Origin: Pomacea canaliculata
Lineage: Eukaryota; Mollusca; Gastropoda; Architaenioglossa; Ampullariidae
DNA length: 64,000 bases
Direction: 5' to 3'
Assembly: GCF_003073045.1 (NCBI RefSeq)
Contig: NC_037591.1
Span: forward strand, 27,065,319-27,129,318
The notes beneath the pieces were generated by a model, which was not told the origin of the DNA, searched no databases, and saw only the letters and a list, made by a program, of their open reading frames with translations. Position 1 is the stretch's first letter, and the number at the start of each line of letters is the position of its first letter. Position numbers and translations under genes: made by a program. Below, in pieces: positions 1 through 13,500 of this stretch.

Positions 1-515
1 CAAGGAAAAAAGAAACACATGATTAGGACTGTAATTAATTTACATGATTAAGGTGTTCGCAGTATGGGCACGGAGAAGGAAATGACGAATATGAAAGAGA
101 AAGATTCTATTTTTGCCTTCCTCAAACGCAGATACCTTAAAAGATTCTTATGGTCTGGATGAAAGTAACGGGACCAGAGAGTTCTAGAATCCAGGGAGTT
201 CCGAAGTAATGGAATAAGGATGACACGTGATCCTCCCGCTACTCCCAATACACATAGATTGCAGAGGACAGCGATATCACATTTCAGTAAATAGAAAACA
301 CACGCAATGGCTGTCTGGGACCAAAATGCGCAGTCCACGATCTGGTATTGTGAGACGCCCCCTGGTGGAGGTGATCATCAATCAATGTTCAATGCCTTCT
401 CAGTGTCAAACATAACGCAGCGAGCTAAGCTCGTGTCCGTCAGGCATGCGCACTGCGATTAAGCAGGAAAACTGAGCGAGAGAGTGAGAGACTGACAAAC
501 ACACAGACAGGCACA

Positions 516-600
516 CCAGCGATAGAGAGAGAGAGACAGAGAGGGGCATGGAGAGACAGAGAGGGACATGGAGAGACTGAGAGACAAAGAGATGGAATGG
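516..600. repeat. GA-rich simple repeat
   Basis: Purine-rich tract of GAGA and GAGACAGAGAGGGACATG-like units, in which a roughly 20-base phrase recurs about three times. It has no coding character. Confidence 0.7.
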
Positions 601-2976
601 ACTGGAAGTGAGGGTGTGGCTGAGTTTACAGTCGGGCAACAATGGCGGCAGTCTCACCATCAACAGCACAGTCACTGTATGAACAAGAATACATTGTTAC
701 ACACAGCCCCCCTCCCAATGAATGCCCCACTAATTGTTGTACTGTATGTCCTCGTAAATCCCACTTTATGTTTCCACCTGTCGTCTGCTGTGCCGTACGT
801 TAGGCGCTGCACCCGCTGGTCCCTGTTTACACTGACAGTGGCGTCCTCGTCTTGTAAGCTTGGCTTTATCTTGGCATTCTTTTGAACGATACGGTAGCCA
901 CCATACTGGGGCTTATATTTCTTGATCGTTTGATGTTCCTAAGTGAGCGAAGATTTAATTTCTCTATTGCATGAAAAGGTGAAACACACACACTACCACA
1001 CTCTCCCGTGCACGGAAATGCCAGCGCAAGCACCCTCCTTTGCACTTTTCTAATCCCCAGGAATTATATGTGATATCTTTCTGAGCTCTATGATAGGTGA
1101 AATAGATTACTGGACAGTAAAAAAAAAAGACTTAGAGTAGTGTAAAATACATCGACAGCACTATAGCTTCATTGTCAGACAACAGCAACAACAGCAACAG
1201 CAGCAGCAGCATGCCGTGCCACCAAATACCTTTACAGCACTGCTGCTAGTAAACCCATTAATCTTCCTCTCCCAATCTCTCTCTCAATCTCTCTCTCACC
1301 CTAATCCTGTTGACTTTCGTTAGGACTGGTTCGGCAAACAGCAGGATATGTGTAACTGCAATGATGTTTATTTCTAGGGCTTGGACATCAATGGTTTCTG
1401 CGGTTGTCATAACCCCGTCTCCCCCTAATTACATCACTTTTCCTCCCAAACTGGAAAATCACGAGGTGAAAATACTTTTAAATCAAACAAACCAATCAGA
1501 CAACCAACCGTACACACAATGACACTCGAAGACAGGCAGAGACCAGCAGATAATACGATAACGAATAGACGGAGCAAGTATTTAGTTGTGTTGTAGTCCC
1601 CACATCATCAGGCACATTTGTGTCACAACACAGGGGTGATGGAAGGGGAGGAGATGTAGATCGAAGGAATGAGTGAAGCTAGTTCCCTTGTGGTAGAAAT
1701 GACGGATAGGGTGGGCGAGACGTCGAAATCGCAAAACAGATTAATACATTTCTCAGTCCTCTACCCACGATTGACACGGCTGACCTGCTTTAAGTCAGTG
1801 TGTCAATAGACTGCGAAGACGGTCCATTGCCAACTGTTATCATCACGAACTTGTTTACTGGACTGCTGGCAGACGATTTTTTCCAGTTAACTACTAAAAC
1901 GAGGCATGCTACTACAAAGCCTCCGGTTTAGTGACTTTCATTGTTTAGGCTCGCCGAGACTAACAGAGGAAAACTTCACAAGAGGCAAAGCGTTGGTCTT
2001 GGCAGACAGACAGCAGTCCATCTATACACCCCATGGTAACAGGATCTGTGGGCTTCGGGTGGATGTGAGGCTTGGACCTCTGCTTGAAGTTTGCCTAAGG
2101 GCGTCGATCTCCTGCATCTTGAGAAGAAGACTTGGCGGGAACGGAGTTGGGGTGTGGAAACACGATTGTTGCGGTCCCTAAGGGCGAGAGGATTTCAGAG
2201 TTCAGCAGGTCCTGGTGTTTATTGGGGTTCGTTGGGGCGTAGCGTGAGGCTTGAGCACCCCACGGTCACCGTGACCCCAAACTGATTGTGGTGGCGACGA
2301 CAACTACAACTTGTACTGACAACATGGACAACTGCTGACACAACATGAGCATCTGCTGACATGGTGGGTCAACTACTGAGTGTAGTGCAGCTACTGATGT
2401 ACTGTATACACCAGTCCTATTAGTTATGTATCCTTTCCACTTTCGTTTTGTTCTTCACTGACGAAACATTTTTTAGGCGTATATGGAGATCGCTGGTAAA
2501 TATTCCAGGGTGGATACATGACTTTTCCCAACCAGGATGGGTTTTCTTTTTCATTTTACAAGTGCACTGGCGTGGCTGTTGTGTGCCAGTTACTCAAACA
2601 CTGCAACTGCCTGTATGACAGTTCAGCAAGGTAAACATCTTGCCACATCAAGCCATGTATGAATGCTGCATTTCAGGTCAGCAAACAAGCACAACATCTC
2701 ACTAAAACATATTACAGCTAAGAAAACGATTCGACATCAGAAAGAAAGGCAACCATTCGGTTAAATACTGAAAACGGAACGTATACAAAAGAGAGCGAGC
2801 AAGAGAGAGGGAGGAGGATAGAGAAATGTTTTAAAAGATTTATCCCAGCATGTCTACTAGCTCATATCCGGCTCGTTCTCTCCTTGTTTATGCAATCATC
2901 TCAGCCCTGGTAATTCAAAGACATAATTTTTAATTGTTGTCACATGCTGTTGATTTATCAAACCCGTCGCCTGTCA

Positions 2977-3023
2977 CACCACCCCACCACCACCACACAC
3001 CACCACCACCACCACCACCACCC
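2977..3023. repeat. (CAC)n microsatellite
   Basis: Imperfect then perfect CAC triplets. A frame across it would give polyhistidine, but there is no surrounding coding evidence. Confidence 0.8.
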
Positions 3024-4762
3024 AAGTGATGAACACGCGTATCAAGGTGCTAACGTTGATTTGATGACACATCACATGATGACAAGAAGTGCACCACGAG
3101 GACAGTTGCTTCCCCCCGAGGCCTGGGTGTACTGCCTCCTGATGCTGTTAATGACTCAAGTCTCGTGGGCGGAGACGTGACATCTCTGCTTTCCCCATGC
3201 CATTAAAGATCTCATAACACGTGGGATGGTCTGGTGACAAGTTTAGTTTCTGAGAAAATTCTCAAACTGAGCAAAGATGACCCGCTTCCCGAAATTCCCG
3301 AACACCTTTGCCAATTTCAAATCTCCAAGCATATCCTAAGGAAAGAATCATCTCCAATGAGCTCTACCCTGTCATTAGAATAATAATAAATAAAACCCCC
3401 ACATCTATCAAGACCATGAATAGCAGGCTTGAAAGTGGTTATTGTTCAAAGTAAAAGGGACAAGTCGCATCCGACACTGAAGCCAGAGAATGGATAATGA
3501 ACATTCTCCTACTTTCCATCTCTCAGTCAGTGAGTACACGGAAGTGCGCATGAGCAAACCTGAGGTATTTATGAATAACCGCGATGACTGTGGGAAACAG
3601 ACCGTGGGTATGTGTGTGTATTCACTCGGGTGGATTATGTCTGGGACGGAACATATATGGAAGAAAGAGCAGCAGTTCCTCGTCAACTGATATTCAGTTA
3701 ATAGAGGTCATAGGTCAAATAGTAAATATAAAAGTTATTTTTGTACAAGCAACGCATTAACTCTGAATGCCTTTGCGGTTGAGGACTCGTAGCAGGGAAA
3801 GTCGAGGTGGGGAAAGTGTGGGGAGTAAGGAAGTGACGGAGGGAAGAGGACGTTTTTAGCAGGAGACAAGGTGACAGGGAAGTGAAGCGGAATTGCTAAG
3901 TGGAGTGTCGCAGACATATCTAGACATACATATCTACTTGTCACGCACCTGCTGTCCTCGCTCAGCAAGCCAGGTATTCTGGCGGTCATGCGAGTGCACG
4001 AAGGCTCAGCAGCTAATCTACCCTCGGGGCTGTCACCAAGACCTTCCCTCCCTTCTCGTCCGGTCATTGGCACCATGGACAGCGCTTCGGTAAATATTCT
4101 GCTTGGGGCTTCTTCTCCCATTGAACACCGGCAACATCCAAACATTTCATGCCAGTCTGTAGTGTCTAGTTTCTAGTCCTGTCAGAACTGTGTTTAGGAA
4201 TCGATGTATCTTCAAAGGTCACAGCATGTGGACTTGTAGGAATTGTCTCATTCATTTTTAGTCCCGGGAGGAATGCTGAACATACACTTCTCTCGACTAT
4301 CCACATTTTCTACGAAGACAACACGAGTTCGAAAAGGAGAATGAAAGTCTTGGGACTTCTGTGTCTACCCGAGCTTGACACTAATCCACACTTCATTGTG
4401 ACTAGGACACCCGAGCTTCAGGAGTAAGGAGAGGTCTTGATGGCGCCTGGTCTCAAGTCACTACATACTTGATACTGGTGTTTGCTACACAAGTCTTGCT
4501 GCGGTCTGATGGTCAAGGATCGCCCCATAAGTTTGGCAGATGTTGCTGAATGGAGTTTAAAAAACTTTTTTGTTCTGTACGCAGGTGGTGAATACTTCGG
4601 GACAATACACAGAACACATACATCTCCATTAACAAGACATTCACACACATCTAAATAATGATTTGTGCCGATCAAAATATAATTCTTCTGAGGCAAATCC
4701 ATGCCTGTACATGCTGTGATCTTGAAAAATAAGGCTTTGACCTGTATTTAATGCACTGCCAC

Positions 4763-4795
4763 CTGATGATGATGATGACGATGATAATAATAATT
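4763..4795. repeat. (GAT)n/(AAT)n microsatellite
   Basis: Short run of GAT triplets that degrades into AAT triplets. Confidence 0.75.
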
Positions 4796-7284
4796 TCACA
4801 CACACCTGTAAATCCACATGTTCAACTCCGACAGGCCCACAACTCACGTGACAACGCATTTTTCCATATTATCTATTATCACTAACCAAAGATTTCCATT
4901 GTAAAATGTTTGTATGGACAGGACACTGCCCTGCAGGTTGTGGTGTCAGGCGGCGAGGAAGGTGAGGCGCAAATGCAAAGTGATTCACCGGATGACAATT
5001 CACTTCATCGTGTCGCCATGTGCTTGTCACTCCATGCTTCCAACAAACAACACTTTTTTTCTCTTGTCTACTTCTTATCACAACGGACTCTGAACATTTA
5101 CTAGGATAAACAAGTCTATCACTACACCTGGCTCTGGCGACAGACAAAAACTTGGCCTCTGATGTTTGTTGTAGACAAGGAGTAGAAGAACTGGAGCTCT
5201 CGTCAGCTACGACAACGACGATGATGATGAGACTAACACCAACAGCTCAGTTTATTTACTAAAGTCAAGCTCTGTAAAACCTATATACATATTATACACA
5301 TGAAACAAGTCCAAACATCTACGACAGACAGGAACAATTAATGACAGATAAGCTCCACACAGGCACGATGAGATAAGGGTGCATGGGTGTGCGGTGATTA
5401 TTTTGATAAATTTCTGAGATAAACAATGTCCACAGGAAGAAAGCTCGCACAGAGCCCCGCAAGTCGGGTGTGGCGTCGCTGTCGATGGGTCCCCGGGGTA
5501 TTTCGATGCACTCATGAGATTAAAACCGTCAAAAGGACAAGAAAAAAGTTCAAACGACCCACGCAAGTAGGGTGTGACGAACAGGGTAACGTGTGGGTTA
5601 ACTCACAACTTACACACATCTAAAGACGTGATCAGCAGTATGTAATGTTCATACATGGGAAGTTAGAGTTTGACTTGAGACATACCTTTCAGGAGAAGTT
5701 GAAGGGGAATTGAAATGTCCTACACCATTCCGGCTACAACGGATCACTAGTTTTAGGGGCGGAGACCTAGCCGTCCCTTCCACCAACTTTTGTGTTCAGA
5801 AAAAAAAATCAGGTTCTCCCAGCAGATGGGTGTTTGGCAGGTTTTTCAAAATATATTATTATTATTATTGCTCGCTTGAACGCGTCTCGAAATGACTGAC
5901 TTCCTTCTCGAACGGCGCAGGCACTGACTATAAGGCTACGAAACGCCTCCTTCCAGCTTTTCAGGATTCTAATGTTTTAATTTCTAATTTCTTCTTGAAG
6001 TCGCCATCGCTATCGCTTGGTGGACATTTGCTAATGTTCGAAAAAATTGGTCATAAGATCCCAGCTCTCCCATTGGCTGAAGTCTTGAAGACGAACAAAT
6101 ATATTATAGTTCTTTACTAAGCTGAAGGTTTCTTGCCCTCGAAAGATATTCTACCTCCCACCACGGTCGTGTTAGACAAATTATGATGACTTACTTATTT
6201 TCCGCGCATTTTAATATTGGGGACATTTGTTTTCCCCGTTCTAGGTGCGAAAAATAATTATGCTCCCGGGAGGTCCTATTAGGAGACACAGAAAAGGGCT
6301 CACCCAAGTGTCAAGTAAGATTCATTCCCAGGAATCAGCTGTCTTTCTTTATGACAGCTTATTATTTAATTAACACAATATTTCATCCAGTTTTCCATAG
6401 CAAGGCACTACTAAGTCGTCAGTTCATTGGAAGACTGGGTCATCAGAAAAAAGCAAGTCTGTCAACGTTGGGCAAAAGTTTCAATCATTTGAATTCATGT
6501 TTTTTTATTTTAAAAAAGTGAAACGGAAAGGCAGATAAGTACAATTGTAAAATGTAATAATTTCAACGAATGATGTTTGCCTTTTGCTGCAAAAAAGAAT
6601 TTAAGGAACTTCCTGTTCAAGAACTGGGGGAGGCCGGGAAGGGGAGGATGTTGCCCGAGGTGCCAATTACCTGTCTCATTGTTCTGGGCCGCTGATTAAA
6701 AGACAAAGGCACCTTCAAGCTTTTTATTGGGCAATGGTGAGACCGGGTAGGTAGTGTAGGTGTTGCTAGTCTGTTGTTTCCATGCCTGGTCCCGCTTGTA
6801 AGTGCATCAGATCCTCGTCTAATGGCCGCTGATGTTTCTAGGTAAAGATACTTTAACAAGTGTTGCAACTTCTATGGTATTGTTCAGCCAATGTATGATT
6901 GGGATGACTGAGCAGGGAAACATTTTTTTTCCATGAATTTGAGTAGTAAAGTGCTGAAGGAAATTGGAGAATTCAGATGTAAGAAGGGACATCTAGCTTT
7001 GACAAATGACTGAATCATCACAACAATATAGATGTGTATATAAGCTCTGACATGACCTCCAGTCCTCTCTGGTCATTACTTACTACCTACGCAGAAAAAT
7101 TCATGATTTCTAAATTTAGTTCACGAGACAGACCTGGCGCTTGTACAATTTATTAGTTTGTTGATGGTGGGAATTTCATTTGCAAGGTGGTGGGAGTTCT
7201 TGTAATGAGGACATTCCTACCCCCCACACCCCACTCTGTTGATGTTTCAGCTGCTATGTAAACTGTGAGGCTCCGTCACGCCGA

Positions 7285-7590
7285 GGATGTTGTTTATTGT
7301 TGCTGTGGTCCTCTTGTTGTTATTTATTGTTGCTGGGGTCCTCTTGTTGTTGTTTACTGTTGCTGGGGTCCTCTTGTTGTTGTTTACTGTTGCTGGGGTC
7401 CTCTTGTTGTTGTTTATTGTTGCTGGGGTCCTCTTGTTGTTTACTGTTGCTGGGGTCCTCTTGTTGTTGTTTATTGTTGCTGGGGTCCTCTTGTTGTTGT
7501 TTATTGTTGCTGGGGTCCTCTTGTTGTTGTTTACTGTTGCTGGGGTCCTCTTGTTGTTTATTGTTGCTGGTGTCCCCTTTTGCTGTTGTT
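7285..7590 (+). repeat. 30-bp minisatellite (VNTR), about 10 copies
   Basis: Tandem array of a 30-base unit containing TTGCTGGGGTCCTCTTGTTG, with copies beginning near 7300, 7330, 7360, 7390, 7420, 7447, 7477, 7507, 7537 and a degenerate one near 7564. At least two copies are 27 bases, having lost one GTT. Unit lengths are multiples of three and the unit has no stop, so all three plus frames and one minus frame stay open across the array. The frames therefore do not indicate a gene. The near identity of copies suggests recent expansion or ongoing homogenisation. Confidence 0.92.
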
Positions 7591-7599
7591 GTCACTTAC

Positions 7600-10500
7600 T
7601 CTTGGGGTTTCCAGATGGGATGTCAGGCTGGCTTGCCACCATTGTCAGCACTATTGACAGTCTAGTATGCCATAACTCTTTGGGGGGTGAAGGCAGATAT
7701 TAATGTTTATTTTTTATTTTAAGAAAAGCAGAGTATTACTAAGTTGTTCATCTAACATTCTCCTATTTTGTTTACATCTGTATTTCTCTCGCCACCTTAT
7801 TTACACTCACTTCTGCTTTTATACTAACTGCTTTCGTGCAGCAGAAAAGCTGTTGAAACTATTCCATGTCGGGGGAGTGCTTTTCCCTAAAACTTGTACT
7901 GCGACTTTCGGTATGAGGGTATGGAAGTAGAAACTATGACATGAGATCAACATACCTCCCGCTGGTGAGATACATTTTTGGTTCATTACATTCCATGTAG
8001 ACACACATTGGACACTTTGTCGGGAGGGACGAAGTAGGGTGACTGGGCTTTGTGTGCCCTCGCCTTTCAACTTCGTGAGATTCTAATGCTTACCTCGACA
8101 GCCATGACCTTACTTCCCTACAGACCAGGGCAAACAATCCTCCTCCTCCTCTTCATCATAGGTCGTCGTCATTAATTTTTCAGAGGGGAGAGGGGGAAAG
8201 AGTTTGTTCATTAGTAGTTAAATTTGTAAGAACCCGACATTGGTTCTGGTTCAACTGTCTTGCTGATTTAATTTCAATCTGCTGACATATGAGTTACCTG
8301 AGTTTCTCCCCCGCCATGGCGAGCCCCAGTTTTGAGACGGGCCCTCCCAGCGCTTTCGCCCGCAATCGGCTCAGGCTCTTACTCCATGGCTGCTGTGGAG
8401 GACTAGGATGGGGGGAGAGTGAGTGTGTGTGGGGGGAGTGTGTAGGGGGGAGAGATTGGGGTGGGACACTAAAGCTCACACGGGCAGCAGGCTCTGTGCG
8501 ATAACATGCATGCCCAGTCCCCCCACTAGCCCCTCTGTACGTCTGCCCTGTGTCCTCCGCAGCACGGCAACCAGCGGTCACGTGTCGAGACGCGTGATGG
8601 GCGCCTGGTACTGAAACAACTGCCAACGTTCCCCTGATTTGGGGGAATGTGTGTGTGTGGGGGGGCAAACAAACAAAGGGGATGTAACTAATGGTAACTA
8701 ATAGGTCGAATTAATTTATCCCCACACGTCACTTATCCGCTTTACTTGTTATGTTAACACGCACTATGATAATCAGGAAAGGGAGACAATTTACAGGACA
8801 GAAACATGTGAACAAAATGTGAGAGTAAGGCAAGAGAGGAGAAGCAAGAAGAATACGTTAGACATTTGCAGGACAATGAAGGGATAAAAAACAACAACAA
8901 CAAACAAACAACAGAAAGAATGATACAGTCGATGGCGTAAGGACGTAGTTGAATAGGAAAAGCAATCACGTAGATCACGTGAGTGACACGATGGTGGGTT
9001 CTGGCTGTGGGCCAGATTTCCAGCTCAGGACGAGCGAAGGAGAAGAACTGCACTAAGCCATCTTGCACACACGAGAAGTGTTCAGAGGAACGACGGAAGA
9101 GGATACACGAGCCTTGTTGATCATCATGTGGACCAGACGTCCTCCAGATCAGGTATCTACTTCTCGCGAAGCCACAACATTAAAACCATCCAGCAAAACA
9201 AAACATATCAGCTTTCTTAATGGTGCGAAGTTTCCACGTACTGCACTTTAATCGCAGTCCTCGCTAAAGTCTCGCTTACAAACGTCAAAAGACGTTTACG
9301 ACAAAGACGACAACTGTCGGCATCACGTTGCACGTGACACCAGCGAGATTAACGAGGTGGGTTGGGTCGCTTGGTCTTGTGACGTCAGAAACGTCGGTGG
9401 CTACACGTGAGCTGGTTGCCTAACAGCTCAGCCCATGGAAGTTGCTAGAATGCTATCAGTCCTGATATTACAATGTTATCACTGCTTTGTGTCCACCATT
9501 CAGTTTCAGGTATCCGGCTCTGTACACGACCCCATGTTGCCAGGGAAATGCAAGGCGGGTGGGAAAAATCAGTGTCCCTGAAGCATGTGTGGAGCAAGTG
9601 AGGCGTGACGACCTCAACTTTGGGCGAGATGAACGTAGTTCATGAGGTGGTTGGGGTCATGGCGATAAAATTGAAAAACCTCGTCGACCGAGGGAGAGAA
9701 AAAAAAAAAAACCAAACCAAACGATGAGGGCGTCACTGATGGAGTGTCACAAAGCGGGCGAAGTTAGACTGCAGGAAGAATTTATATTTCCAATTCGCAT
9801 CCGTGAACGAAAGTTATGTTGACAACATATAATCCAATAATGTCTAAGGACATGTTGACATGTTTCAGATGGCAACCTTTCCCGGAAAATACATTATCAT
9901 TTACACGACTGAGTAAAATGAACCATGCAGTCATGAACTTGCCGTGTTGTGATTATTTCATCCAAATTGTACTTGAAACTTACCAATAGACCTACACCCG
10001 AACTTGTCCACACCGATATTCTCCCTTCTCATACACCTGTGTACAGTGATGTCGAGTACAAATACCCGGTAAACAGCATGTCATTAGGTCCGACACTGAC
10101 AGATCCCTTTCAAACAGGTGTTTATACGAACTTTATCCTAGCATGTGTGGTAGCAGCCACCAGTCAACACATTTAGGACAGTTTGATATAAACTGTGTTC
10201 ACAGTCACAATGCCATTTATAAATGACAAAAACACATGAATAAATCAACAAGAATTTGTCAAAAGCACTCTTCATAATGTCTTCACAACAAAGAGACACA
10301 TGTAAAAACCTACCGACTCCGACAATAAAAAAGTCTTAAAATATTAAAAAAGATATATTAAAAGTAATGTCATGCAGATGAAGGCAAAACTCTTCAGCCT
10401 GTGTAAAACATTTCACGTAATACCTGATGGCAAATTTGCATCGCATCTGAAGGAACACGAGACCTTATTTTATTATTATTCTTTTTTTTTTACCACTCCG

Positions 10501-13500
10501 ACATTTACGATTGTCAGGTGACGAAGCATCTCCCACAACGGCAGCGCTCGTTTTTTTTTTTTAAAATAAAAAATATATATAAAATTAGACAAGTGCTATA
10601 GTGACGTGAGAAAGGTCATGGGGTGAAGGTCGGCAGGTGTGAAGACCCAGTAGGTTTTATAAGCAGCAGGCATCGCTGTCACCAAAACATCTTGTCACCG
10701 CTGAGGTCAGGGTTCACCAGACGTCACCATTTTCTTCCATAAATCTGCGTTTAATGTCACGAGATTTTATTTCCTTATCTGCTTAATGATGAATGTTTAG
10801 GAGAAGACTCCTACCTCACCTACCTACCACAGAAACGGACGCAGGAGAAAATGCATTAAAATGCAGTTAAAACATTAAAATTTTGAGCAAGTATCGACAC
10901 AAATGTCATCTTCTTGCGTTTTTTTTTCTTTCTCTTTCACTTTCACTGTGCGCGCGCACAAACAAGAGGGTATCGTAGTATGACTCGATAAAAAAAAAAC
11001 AAACAAAACAAAAAAAAACAAAACAAAAAAACAACAACAACAAACAAACAAACAAATAAACAAACAGACAAACAAACAAAACAAATAAAACAACTCCCGT
11101 TCCATCACTTTACAATGAAACTTAAAATTCTTTTCTTCCCTTTTTGCAATGATTCTGGGAATCCTGTGCAAGGTTTTGAACCGTCAGCATAACTCATCTA
11201 CCCGACGGTTACAATCTGACCAACCACCTCCCACAACATGAAAAGAAATGTTTGCTTTTCTGCCTGAGGAATGTGTCGTTCGCAAGTCTTTCAGCTCACA
11301 TAAAAAGAACGGTTTTCCAAAATGAAGGACATTCTGTGTGTTTGTATGTTCAGCCAGTGCACGACCACAGCTCTTAAGAACTATTTCTGTTTTCAAAGTC
11401 CCGGAGGTCTCGTCCCTTTCTTCCACCCATTCATCCATGTATCCACCCACCCACCCATCCAAACCTTCCCTCTCCTCCCCATGTGTACTTCTCTCTCTTG
11501 TATCAGATTTTGACCTTTTTCTTACACATCTGCGCCCTCTTCAAATATTTTTACCATTACCTTCACCCTCTTGTTATCCACAAACAGTAACCTTTCATTT
11601 ACCCGCCCACCGGCCCCAGCGCTCGACAAAACTAGTTTTCACACACATCGTCTGCAGTCTCTAGGACCGGTGACAGCTCCAACCCCATAATATTTCCCCT
11701 TCTCGTCCTTCCCCTCTACCTTCTCTAGAATATGCTAATTACCAGTGAGGGTAGGCGTACTCCATGAAGCACCAGGTGTAAGACCATGTATGGAGACCGT
11801 CAGGGTATCAGGTTCAATAATGTGATTATCATCGACGATGTTACTGTGAACACTGAACACTGCTGTGCTTCTACTGCCGGGTACGTGTCGGGGTGCATGA
11901 CTCCACTCACACACTCTCATTAATTTTTTTATTTCGTAATGTGCGAGTTTGAACGCCGGCATTGTGTTTGTCCTCCACTACCCCGTTACGTCTTGCTACG
12001 TCATGTCGTTTATCACGTGTGTGCGTCACTGCCGAGGTATGCCGAGGAGCACCAAGGTCGGCATTTTGATGGGATGAACTGTGTTATCGTCCTCCACTCT
12101 ATTGTGTGCTTGGCAGGACCCACCCCACAGTCACACACACACCTATGTGTGCCCTGCCCCAACGAGCACCTCGCCTGCTAGAGGAGCGGTTCGGTCATTC
12201 GGGGTGGAGCGCATGGCAACGTTAACCCCACGCTACCCAGCAAGGACAGTACGTGCACGTGACGCTGACCTTTCCACTACGTCACCTCCGAGGCACTTCT
12301 GTTTGTGTTCTGGCTGACTACGCTTCAGCTGTCTACGAGAACAACACGTGACTAAGAACTAAGTTTCATGTCAGGTCAAGTTAATTGAACCCTAGAAGCT
12401 GATTTCTCGTCAACATCACCTACTAGACCCTTCAGAAAACAGTATGCATATATAATTTATGTTTGTGGGGGTGGGGATAATATTCTGTACTGACCCCCAG
12501 AATAATGCTATGGCAGCTGGCTCTGTAAACATGTGACTCACGACAGGACAAGAGCAGTCTGACTAAACGGGATATGAACTCACGATTCCGGATTCTCGCT
12601 ACATTGGTGACAAGAGCTTAATTAACCTCGGTGCCCTTCACACAACGACAGAGAGTTGCCAGCAACAATACTCAACAACAATATTCATCTACTTCTACAT
12701 CATCTTCATCTACCACTATCGCTGCTCACTCCTTCACACTGCGGATAATAACAAAATGTCAAAAAGTTACACGTACTCAGTGGCTCGATATGTTTTCTCT
12801 TCAACAAATTTGAAAAGTATTTGTTAAACAGTTACTTGACGCAGTCGGCTTATCGTATGTAGAAGGATGTTGACAAGTTTTTCTGAATGTTTGCTTTCTA
12901 AAAGCCTGAGTAGCTGAGGGCTCAACCCATCGGTTGACGATATCACCCAAACACTGAGTCAGAGTTGTCTGCGGGATAACAAACTATTTCATGGGATTAG
13001 AGTAGCATACATCAACACGCATTCTTGAACGGGTGGGGGACAGAAGGAGAGATAAAGGGAAAGAAGAGGAGTGAGGTGGTCATACGGAAATACTTCATCA
13101 TACGTACTTCACATTCTTGAAACAAATGTTTCATTATTTTATTACACTAAAGTTAGCTTGACTCGTAGGTACATAAATAGTTAACAACCAAATAACGGTA
13201 GGCAGAACACCCGGATGCAAACCTTTTGATTCAAAGATTTCGGTCTTGGCAAGCAAAGCACTCGCTGTGAGCTCTAATCATGCGAAAAGGTCGCGACACC
13301 TGAGGGTGGCCCCACCCGAGATCATTGTAGTAACAATGCCTGAGACATTGTCCCTGAGAAGAACTTGTTGTCCGCCAGGTATCGGTGAACAATGGGCTGT
13401 CTGTCACGTGGTCTAGACACTAGGCTCTGGCAGAATGGTGCGCCTGATGGTCGTCATGGTGATCACACAGTAGTCAGTGAACATGGAACTGGTGAACATG

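Larger units (their letters stand above)
1..7280. other. Intergenic stretch, no gene recognised
   Basis: No open frame here has recognisable protein character, and I found no chain of phase-compatible splice sites. Open frames are short and of low complexity or random composition. The content is unique DNA with scattered simple repeats, listed separately. A gene with small exons and long introns could be missed, for instance the downstream exons of the minus-strand gene that starts at 15.87 kb. Confidence 0.5.

Noticed and set aside
7265..7703. Three overlapping plus-strand open frames and one minus-strand frame of 90-138 codons
   Set aside because: They are by-products of the 30-bp minisatellite; no frame has protein character outside the array.
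8294..8668. GC-richer patch with open frames on both strands
   Set aside because: Pro/Ser/His-rich low-complexity translation with no domain and no splice context.
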